Origin: Euclidia mi
Taxonomy: Eukaryota; Arthropoda; Insecta; Lepidoptera; Erebidae
Reading direction: 5' to 3'
Assembly (NCBI GenBank): GCA_944739405.2
Contig: OX123209.2
Span: forward strand, 9,555,217-9,619,216
DNA: 64,000 bases
The translations under genes were made by a program, and so were the position numbers. The notes beneath the pieces are model-generated. The model ran no database searches. It was given only the letters and a program-made list of their open reading frames with translations, and was not told the DNA's origin. Positions 20,236 to 28,769 of this stretch are shown here, in pieces; position 1 is the stretch's first letter, and the number at the start of each line of letters is the position of its first letter.

Positions 20236-21274
20236 GCTGTTATTATTCCATTTGAAACTCTTTCTATTAATTTTGTTTTAAGCCCAAAATATACATACGA
20301 ACCTCCAGCACAATTATAATGTTAATATGACGTGGTGTTTCTAAGGCTCAGTTCACACCGAAATGGCAGCGGCTGGAAGCGACGCGCAGCGGCCGGCATC
20401 GAAGAGAAGGTTTGCGGCTGCCCGCGACTGCTCGCGCCTGCCCGCGACTGCTCGCGCCTGCCCGCGACTCCTCGCGGCCGCGCGCAACTCACGTCACGGC
20501 TCAGGCTCACGCTATTCCTATGCGCAGTTTATATTCTACATATAACGAGGAAACTCGTGTGTAATAAGCTAATAAAAATAAAGTAGTGAGTGCGCGGCGC
20601 GGCGTGAGCGGGCGGGGCGGATACTTCCAGCGGCCACTCGCGCCCGCCCGCGCCTTCCCGCGCATGCTCGCGCCTTCCCGCGCATGCTCGCGGCTGCCCG
20701 CGCCTTCCAGCGCATGCTCGCGGCCGCTCGCGCCCGCCAGAGCGGTCGTGCGCACGACGTTTTCAAGTTTGTCAAGTGACTTTATGTATTATAGTCATGG
20801 TGATAAAGACTAAAATTATATGACACTGAAACTGCTCTCCGCTGCCCTTCCGGCCGCTGCCATTTCGGTGTGAACTGAGCCTAATAGCGTGCGTGCATCA
20901 GATGGTAAATTAGGATGGACATATTTTAAAGTTTTCAATAAATCATTGAGAGCAGAATGACTTAGAAAGGAACCAATATCTAATATTGGTTCACAGTTAG
21001 ATGGTTTTTGGATTTGATCAGGGCTGTTTAATGAAGTATCTAATGGATCAGTGACTTTCATAGAATAATGCGATTGCTCATTTCTAGAACTATTTAGCAA
21101 TTGGTCTGAGAATTTCTGCAATTTATTCACTGTAGGTTGTATTTTATCTATGGTTGTTTTAATATGTGTACTACCTGAAAGGTTATTATGATAATTAAAC
21201 TCATTCTTTATTTGTGCTTTCCTTCGTGCAAGTCGCCGTTTTTTGGATTGTTCTGCGAGCTTTCCGTTCTCCAT
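20236..21274 (-). pseudogene. TNP2-like transposase, N-terminal part, copy 1
   Basis: This is the start of the same transposase whose catalytic part lies at 7685-9067. The ATG at 21274 opens a basic region (KKRRLARRKAQ, a likely nuclear signal), then a Ser-rich segment, then LKYVHPNLPSDARTLL, typical of the region before the catalytic domain. The MITE at 20345-20881 cuts the exon right after ARTLL. Below the MITE the frame resumes as ETPRH, with a frame change near 20300 and then SYVYFGLKTKLIERVSNGII down to the Pao insertion. The start overlaps the last exon of the DUF4806 gene by 74 bases in another frame. Confidence 0.72.
20345..20881. mobile_element. PIF/Harbinger-type MITE, copy 1
   Basis: A 537-bp element has 29-bp perfect inverted ends starting GGCTCAGTTCACACCG, flanked by TAA on both sides (20342-20344 and 20882-20884). 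A three-base TAA duplication with G-rich ends fits PIF/Harbinger. The interior has two GC-rich blocks of direct 20-bp repeats (about 20417-20480 and 20640-20740) separated by an AT-rich centre. It encodes nothing convincing and interrupts the transposase exon. Confidence 0.85.
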
Positions 21275-24200
21275 TGCGGTCTTTGGTAAATCTGAACCAG
21301 TTTGCTATAACTTCGTGAATTTCCGAGTCTGTTGCCTTTTCCGCTATTTTATTATGGCGCACTGCATCTGTAAAGAAAACAATTTGTAAACTCTACAAGA
21401 TAAACAGCAGAATCGAAATAAAACCGGCAAAGTGCGAGTCGGACTCGCACACCGAGGGTTCCGTACTTACTCCACACAATACATATCTAGCTGTAGGTGT
21501 GCGTTGGTTGAGATTTGAATATTCGATGCTTACGAATGATTCATTTTTAAGGCAATTTTACGCAGGGTTCTCAGGCGGTCACCCACCCAAATACTGACCG
21601 CGACCGAAGTTTCAAAAACTTCGGTAATCGGACGAGAAATGTTTTCGTTTTCTATCTATCCTGTGCTAGTACGACTCGCACTTGACCACTTTTTAGTATT
21701 TGTTGTTATACTATAGTCACTACAGACTAAGCACTATAATTACACCAAGTTTGACTTGTGTGTATTACCGTTTTTAACAATAAAGCCAAAATGAAAAAAA
21801 AGCACGTTTCTTGTATGGGGAATAACCTAACCTAAGTTTTTAATTTTTTTAAAGATAGCCATTTTTTGGTCGGGCGGACAAACAACGTAGGCTTATTAAT
21901 AGGGTAACGTTGGCACCCTTTTGGCATGGAACCCTAAAAAAATTATTAGGTAGGTAGGCTTTTAATAGCATAGGCGGACATGCCTATATTATTATTTAGT
22001 CTCTGACAGAATTATGAGTGCCAAATTGCAGTTCAGTTGCAGTTAGCATTACTGCAACGAAACTGCAAACCAACTGTGATAATATATAATATTATAAATG
22101 TGAAAGGGCTAAGTGAGACACAAATAAACATGTTTTTTGTCTGGCTTTAGTGCAACAAGGCAGGACAGGACTGTGGGGCGACCTTATGGTCTTGAGGGAT
22201 TAATACATTTATTTCCTACAGTTATGTAGTTGCAGCTGTGTTAAATATTATAATGATTTCTGAATGTGTGGTAACTTACCTCTTATTACTTTAATTAATT
22301 GCATATTCTTCAATGGTAATTTGTCATTTTTTCCTGTCCAGTTATAGAGCAAAGCCAGTTTATTAGTGAACAGCTTTTCAAGGATTCTCCTTATGATTAT
22401 TGGTACCTTGCTACCTCCCACAAAGCTTAGGTATGTAACCTGAAAAAAAAACAAGCATAAAATTAAGTTTTACCTAATAAACATGTTTGTTTAATACTTG
22501 TTAAATTTAATGATTAGTAAACATAGTAGGTTACCAATTGTTTTGCATTTTTGTCTGTTACAATCCATGTTTCAATTAAATTCAGTGATTCAATATTATC
22601 ACAGGGTAATTTTATTTCTTCTGGCAAAGTTTCAAACGGAGTGATTGTAGAGGAAGATCGGACTCTTTGCAGGATTTCTTGCTGTGATATATTTATTTCT
22701 TTTATTTCAATTTCAATAGATGCCAACCGCTTAGCAATTATATCTGTAATAATAATGGAAATGAGTGGGTACATGGTAGGGCTAGTATTGTAATTGTACA
22801 CCATTGGAAAGGTCCACAACACAACATATAGAATGTTTAAGAATATCAGAAGCTTAAAACAAAAACATATCAATCTAGATGCACCCATGATTTTATTCGA
22901 ACAAAAGAAAAGATTTGCTGCCTCTTCATAATATTAGTGTAGATTTTGTATAATTTTATGTTTACATGATCTAATAGAGAAACTAAAAGCAAGTTTTCTT
23001 ACCAAGGCTATGTGAGCTAGGGTCTACCAGTGTCAAATCCAATGAACCTGAAAACAGTCACAATCAAAATCTTATTAACAATCTTTATAAAACAAAATGA
23101 TCAATAACTAATTAAATCTACAAGTAGCCCCGTCCAAGAAAGTGTGATTATGTTAAGCATAAATCAATAATATTGGCTCACTTATGTTTGGGAGGGTTAT
23201 TTCAGGTTCAGTATCTTGAGTAATCAGAGTAACATCTGAATTGGTATGACTTGATGGTGTCAAAGGAGGCCTAGTTATTGGATAAGTAATAATACTGTCT
23301 TCAGAATTTTCATTGGAGTCATCACTGTCATATATTCTTTTAGATTTTTTGCGTCTTCGACGCTGTCCCTGTTCTGACTCAACTTCAGACTCTATTTCAG
23401 CTTGTTTAGCCTTTTCTCTTGCTTTGCTTAAGTCATCTGAAATTAGAATTACTATTTAGGTAATAATATAGGTAAGTTAAAACCACCCCTCTTATTCATA
23501 AACGTCTTATAAACCTACAATAGCTAAAATGCACTATAAATCTGTTGTTGTGTTTTTTCGTTGACATGAAAGTGAGAATGACAGAGATATTTTGTAAAGG
23601 TTTTATAAAATATGAATAATGCGGTTAATCTATGCAAAAACCTCAGATCAAAAAAATAGGCAGATAGAACGCTTAGAACACGAAAGTGACCCCACCAAAG
23701 CAAATACAAAATCAAAAACGAATAGGCTACGATCGCATACAAAGTTGAATTCCAGTTAGACTGTTAATTTAAATCTTTCCACTAATAATAGTAGAATGAT
23801 TTACATTAACAGTCTAACTGGAATTGAACTTTGTATGCGATCGTAGCCTATTCGCTTTTGATTTTGTATTTGCTTTGGTGGGGTCACTCGCGTGTTCTAA
23901 GCATTCTATCTGCCTATTTTTTGATCTGAGGCAAAAACATAAGATTACTGTGAACCGTAATATCACCTTGAAAGCAATGTCTACAAGAAGCTCAACCTCA
24001 GCTAGCCATGTGTAACTCAGAATTGATCAATTCAAAAAAGCAAATCACAAGTTATGACTCAAGTTGAGATGGGTGTCTTCAAATAGAGAGTAGGAATTAA
24101 ATAGGTTTCTTTTAGGTAAGCGTGCTCCATCCTAGGCCACACTGTTGCTTAAGATCAGTAAAAGTAATGACTTTTATCAACATTTTCAACAATTAAAAAT

Positions 24201-24458
24201 TTAAAAAAAAAATGGAAGAACCCCATGCAGACATGCAATCTACTTACCTGTTTCATAAAATACACGCTTAATAGTAAAACTTGACCATGTGTCATCTGGG
24301 AGGATAGAACCTTCAAGGCATTTTTTAAATTTATTTTGAGCCTTTACTGGGGGCCAGACGCTATGCTTCTTTCTTGGCGTCAGCCATTCCTGTCTAACAA
24401 CACTAATACCTCCACCTCCGTCGCCAAATTCTATCACACTAAATTTGCTATTGGACAT
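21201..24458 (-). CDS. DUF4806-domain protein of the CACTA-like element, copy 1
   Basis: A six-exon gene can be read by splice consensus: 24458-24248, 23436-23182, 23047-23003, 22743-22535, 22439-22280 and 21367-21201. The lengths sum to 1,047 bases, exactly 348 codons plus stop, with matching phases and GT/AG at every junction. Exon 1 opens MSNSKFSVIEFGDGGGGISV and includes RQEWLTPRKK and WPP, as in insect DUF4806 proteins. Exon 2 has a nuclear-signal-like RRRRKKSKR and acidic stretches. Exons 5-6 carry the DUF4806 core: TYLSFVGGSKVPIIIRRILE, then YNWTG, then a helix ending ANWFRF. The biochemical role of DUF4806 is not known to me. In this context it may be the element's accessory DNA-binding protein. 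It is the only intact gene of the element. Confidence 0.75.
21425..21945. repeat. Lepidopteran repeat with 5S rRNA-derived segment, copy 1
   Basis: The minus strand at about 21650-21560 matches the second half of 5S rRNA: CTCGTCCGATTACCGAAGTT, then GGTCAGTATTTGGGTGGGTG and ACCGCCTGAGAA, about three quarters identical by eye. It includes the internal control region of 5S genes. It is bracketed by inverted copies of AAGTGCGAGTCGGACTCGCA (about 21440 plus, 21690 minus). The block ends in GGAACCCTAAAAA at about 21930-21942, a lepidopteran repeat terminus known to me. It lies in intron 5 of the DUF4806 gene. It is either a 5S-derived SINE or a 5S fragment captured by another repeat. Confidence 0.65.
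23641..23931. mobile_element. Foldback MITE in DUF4806 intron 1, copy 1
   Basis: Two arms of about 127 bp (23641-23768 and 23804-23931) are inverted copies with a handful of mismatches, separated by about 36 bp. The ends begin CCTCAGATCAAAAAA. The element is flanked by CAAAAA on each side (23635-23640 and 23932-23937), a probable target duplication. It has no coding capacity and would be removed with the intron. Confidence 0.8.
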
Positions 24459-25914
24459 TGTAAGTGTCTCGATCTATTATGAACAAAACAAAAAGATCAT
24501 TTCATAAACTTACAAATATGCTGCAAGTAAGTAGGGGTCTAGGGGTACATAGTTTGAGGTTATATAGGTACCAAATTTGGCGAGAGACTATAATTTTCGT
24601 GCTTTGGGAGTGGAATGCACTTAGTGGATTAGATTTGTTTACTATGCTATACCGAAGTTTATTAACAGTAATGTTAAAGGTTAATTAAGAAAACCAATGC
24701 CATCAAACCGCGAATCATACAATTCCCGCCACCCGTGTCCATGCGACAACAATAATAAATCGTCCAATTTAATGAAATTACATCTAGACAGTTGTAAAGT
24801 TTAAAATACAGCTTGCCTGCTGGATATTTGAAGATAACTCGCAATATAAATAATTGTAGTATTTGACTTGCAACACAGACTCGCAAAATGAAAAACGACT
24901 AAGAACAAGATCGTACCGTATACTAAAAAAATAGTATTTTGTCTTGAAATTCAAGGAAATAATAGTACGCGATAAAATTTCAATAAAACTACGTAAATCA
25001 ATTAAAAACGGAATGTAATTATAACTTTCAAGTAATATTAATCATCAATTAACATAATTATGACATGTTGGCCTTTGTTACGAAAAGTAGGTACATACCT
25101 ATTTTCTCCAGGTTAAATACAAAAAGATACCCACCACAGTTCGTAATGAAACTCACAGAATTATACACACCAACACCACATAACTGTTCACTTTTTTATC
25201 AAGCAGCACGAAAGAAAAGTAATTAAAATGATATTGTAAAGTTATCAGCGCCGAACGTACGTATTATTATTATAATATAGGTTTGCTTAGATAGAATGAC
25301 ATAAAAACTGTTAAATTGAGCGGGGATTTCCACTTTGACATGGATGCGTTCAGATATTAAAATAAATTATTGGATGCGACTTTACAAGGACAATTAATAA
25401 GAAGTTTAATTCTATCAAGTCTTTTACTTGTTATAATTTTCATAACAAAAAATATGTTTTTAATGGAGATTTCTTTTTTCGTAAGATTTCATTGAAAAGA
25501 TCATAATTATGTTTTACGTACGATTTCGATAACTCGATCGTACAACATCGTACAAGAGCCAAAAATGTCGTATAAATACGATTTAAATTGTATGGTTGGC
25601 AGCACTGAGAGACATACCGATCGGCCGGCCAACGCTTTCGTGATTCGTCTTTTTTTATTTTTTTTGGATTTTAATGACCTGGTCATTCGGACGTGATTGC
25701 GTCGATGTAGCCCGCGAAATTCAAATTTTCTTGTGTTTTTTGCAATTTGCATATCAGTGACATGTTGTAACTTTATCAAAATATTATTCGCGGCAATAAC
25801 AAGTATAATTTTAAATATAAGAATGATCAAAACATTCGCTCCATTAGCTCTCACATAGATTTGGTGTAAATTGGTAAAATCTCCGAAATCTAACTTACAT
25901 TGAAAATTTATTTA
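24459..25914. other. Upstream region of DUF4806 gene
   Basis: AT-rich DNA lies between exon 1 of the DUF4806 gene and the right repeat array. No coding sequence, RNA gene or repeat was recognised. A 115-codon open frame at 25507-25854 (minus) has no family features and is left uncalled. The promoter for the minus-strand genes should lie here, but no clear TATA-initiator pair stands out. Confidence 0.5.
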
Positions 25915-28375
25915 AAAAGTGAGTTGGCTCTTTGTTGGTATGCAAATTCTTCGATTAAAACCCAATCAAAAGCGTGTTGGCTCTTTGTTCGAAATTGGTA
26001 TGCAAATACCTCATTGAAAATCCAACCAAAAAGCGTGTTGGCCCATCGTTCGAAATTGGTATGTAAATTGCTCGTTGAAACTCCAACCGATAAGAGTATT
26101 GGCCCATTGTTAGAAATTGGTATGCAAACACCTCGTTGAAAATCCAACCAAAAATCGTGTTGGCACATCGTTCGAAGTTGGTATGTAAATTACTCGTTGA
26201 AAATCCAACCAAAAAGTGAGCTGGCCCTTTGTTAGAAGTTCGTTTGCAAATTTCTTGATTAAAATCCAACTAAAAGCGTGTTGGCTCATTGTTCAAAATT
26301 GTTATGCAAATACCTCATTAAAAATCTAAACAAAAAGTGAGTTGGCTCTTTGTTAGAAATTGGTTTGACAATTTGTCGTTGAAAATTCAACCAAAAAGCG
26401 TGTTGGCTCATCGTTCGAAATTGCTCGTTGAAACTCAACCGATAAGAGTATTTGCCAATTGTTAAAAATTGGTATGCAAAATCCTCGATTAAATTCCAAC
26501 CAAAAGCGTGTTGGTCCATTGATCAAAATTGATATGCAAATACCTCGTTGAAAATCCAACCAAAAAGTGAGTTGGCCCTTTGCTAGAAATTGGTATGCTA
26601 ATTCTTCGTTGAAAATCCAACCAAAAAGCGTGTTGGCTCATCGTTCCTAATGGCTCGTTGAAACTCCAACCGATAAGAGTGTTGGCCAAGTGTTAGAACT
26701 TGGTATGCAAAAACCTCGTTGAAAATCCAACCAAAACGTGAGTTGGCCCTTTGCTAGAAATTGGTATGCTAATTCCTCGTTGAAAATGCAACCAAAAAGC
26801 GTGTTGGCTCGTCGTTCGAAATTGCTCGTTGAAACTCCAACCGATAAGTGTGTTGGCCCATTGTTAGAAATTGGTATGCAAAATCCTCGATTAAAATCAA
26901 ACCAAAAGCGTGTTGGCCCACTCTTCAAAATTGGTATGCAAATATCTCGTCGAAAATCCGACCAAAAAGTGAGTTGGCCCTTTGCTAGAAATTGGTATGC
27001 TAATTCCTCGTTGAAAATCCAACCAAAAAGCGGCTTGTCGTTCAAAATTGCGCGTTGAAACTCCAAGCGATAAGAGTGTTGGCCCATTGTTAAAAATTGG
27101 TATGCTAATTCCTCGTTGAAAATTCCAACCAAAAAGCGTGTTGGCTCGTCATTCAAAATTGCTCGTTAAAACTCCAACCGATAAGAGTGTTGGCCCATTG
27201 TTAGAAATTGGTGTGCAAAATCGTCGATTAAAATTCAACCAAAAGCGTGTTGGTCCACTGTCCAAAATTGGTATGCAAATACCTCGTTGAAACTCTAACC
27301 GATAAGAGTGTTGGCCTATTGTTAGAAATTGGTATGCAAATTACTCGTCGAAAATCCATCCAAAAAGCTTGTTGGCCTGTCGTTCGAAATTGGTATGTAA
27401 ATTGCTCGTTATAACTCCAACCGATAAGAGTGTTGGCCCATTGTTAGAAATTGGTAAGCAAAATCCACGATTAAAATCCAACCAAAAGCGTGTTGGCCCA
27501 TTGTTCAAAATTGGTACGCAAATAAATACCTCGTTGAAAATCCAACCAAAAAGTGAGTTGGCCCACTGTCCAAAATTGGTATGCAAATACCTCGTTGAAA
27601 ATCCAACCAAAAAGCTTGTTGGCCCATTGTTAGAAATTGGTATGCAAATAACTCGTCGAAAATCCACCCAAAAAGCTTGTTGGCCCGTCTTTCGAAATTG
27701 GAATGTAAATTGCTCGTTATAACTCCAACCGATAAGAGTGTTAGCCCATTGTTAGAAATTGGTATGCAAATTCCTCGATTAAAATCCAAACAAAAGCGTG
27801 TTGGCCCATTGTTCAAAATTGGTACGCAAATACCTCGTTGAAAATCCAACCAAAAAGTGAATTGGCCCTTTGCTAAAAAGTGGTATGCCAATTCCTCGTT
27901 GAAAACCCAACAAAAAAGGGTGTTGGCCCATCGTTCGAAATTGGTATGTCAATTGCTCGTTGAAACTCCAACCAATAAGAGTGTTGGCCCATTGTTAGAA
28001 ATAGGTATGCAAATTACTCGTAGAAAATCCACCCAAAAAGCTTGTTGGCCCGTCGTTCGAAATTGGTATGTAAATTGCTCGTTATAACTCCAACCGATAA
28101 GAGTGTTGGCCCATTGTTAGAAATTGGTATGCAAATTCCTCGATTAAAATCCAACCAAAAGCGTGTTGGCCCATTGTTCAAAATTGGTACGCAAATACCT
28201 CGTTGAAAATCCAACCAAAAAGTGAGTTGGCCCTTTCCTAAAAAGTGGTATGCCAATTCCTCGTTGAAAATCTAACAAAAAAGCGTGTTGGCCCATCGTT
28301 CGAAATTGGTATGTAAATTACTCGTTGAAACTCCAACCAATAAGAGTGTTGGCCCATTGTTAGAAATTTGTATGT
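25915..28375. repeat. Right subterminal 61-bp repeat array of CACTA-like element
   Basis: About 40 imperfect direct repeats of about 61 bp cover 2.4 kb. The unit contains TTGTTAGAAATTGGTATGCA, CTCGTTGAAAATCCAACC and GTGTTGGCCC, so each junction has CCAAC facing GTTGG as a small inverted pair. Units fall into variants (for example GAAACTCCAACCGATAAGAG). The GTTGG core is shared with the terminal inverted repeat and with the left array. It probably binds the element's own proteins. The open frames that run through it on both strands merely follow the repeat. A looser segment, 28376-28476, leads to the terminus. Confidence 0.88.
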
Positions 28376-28476
28376 TAGTATAACATTGTTGGGCCCATGT
28401 TTAAACTTTGTTGGCTCTGTCACTACCAATCCCCAACATATTCCCAACCGTTGGCTAGGAGTGGCCACAATACCCC

Positions 28477-28496
28477 AACCGAAATTGCTACTAGGG
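28477..28496 (-). repeat. CACTA-like element, right terminal inverted repeat
   Basis: Read inward it is CCCTAGTAGCAATTTCGGTT, pairing with 6107-6126. Gag sequence resumes immediately after it, with TT. Confidence 0.85.
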
Positions 28497-28769
28497 TTAG
28501 AAACAGTTAGCTCTGAACTGATTGGGCATGCGCGACCAGATGAAATCATGAAGGAGTTGGAGCTGCAGTTCGGACGACCAGACTCGATCGCACAGGCAGA
28601 GACGAACAAGCTGAGGACCCTGCCACGCTGTAGCGAAGCACCTAAGGACATATGCGCGTTCGCGAGCAAGATTAGAAGCGGCGTCGTCACACTTCGTGCG
28701 TTGAAAAAGGAACACTACCTCATCAATGCGGAGCTAGTGCGTGTGTTGACCGAGAAGCTACCGAACTAG
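28497..28769 (+). pseudogene. BEL gag, C-terminal part, copy 1
   Basis: Gag resumes at the target duplication of the CACTA-like element and reads HARPDEIMKELELQFGRPDS, then RTLPRCSEAPKDICAFASKI, the usual end of the BEL gag core. It stops at TAG (28767-28769), after which the same frame continues into the zinc-knuckle region. The stop is shared by copy 2. Confidence 0.85.

Larger units (their letters stand above)
6107..28496 (-). mobile_element. CACTA-like DNA transposon with nested insertions, copy 1
   Basis: This 22,390-bp insertion splits BEL gag. Its ends are imperfect inverted repeats: CCCTAGTAGCATTTTGAGTT on the left and, read inward, CCCTAGTAGCAATTTCGGTT on the right. It is flanked by TT on both sides (6105-6106 and 28497-28498), and removing it with one TT restores the gag frame. 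It encodes a TNP2-like (En/Spm, CACTA group) transposase and a DUF4806 protein, both on the minus strand, and has repeat arrays just inside each end. Subtracting the Pao element, the MITE and the foldback element leaves about 10.4 kb. The transposase is broken, so movement would have needed an enzyme supplied elsewhere. The superfamily call rests on the transposase; the CCC terminus is not the canonical CACTA. Confidence 0.78.

Noticed and set aside
20322..20813. Ala/Arg-rich ORFs on both strands of the MITE
   Set aside because: They are by-products of the GC-rich 20-bp repeats. The element is bounded by inverted repeats and has no coding signature.
25507..25854. A 115-codon minus-strand ORF upstream of the DUF4806 gene
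   Set aside because: No recognisable domain, splice context or conservation argument is available. It is left as non-coding.
25915..28375. Several overlapping ORFs on both strands of the 61-bp array, with repeated peptide phrases such as FLVGFSTRYLHTNF
   Set aside because: The ORFs follow the DNA repeat in several frames and on both strands, start and stop with unit variants, and have no protein-family features. The array is better explained as subterminal non-coding repeats.
25915..28375. A CRISPR-like reading of the regular repeats
   Set aside because: Units are contiguous imperfect tandem repeats without unique spacers, in a eukaryotic transposon.
6107..28496. piggyBac identity suggested by CCCTAG ends
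   Set aside because: The target is TT within GCGTTAGAA rather than TTAA, and the encoded transposase is TNP2-like, not piggyBac.
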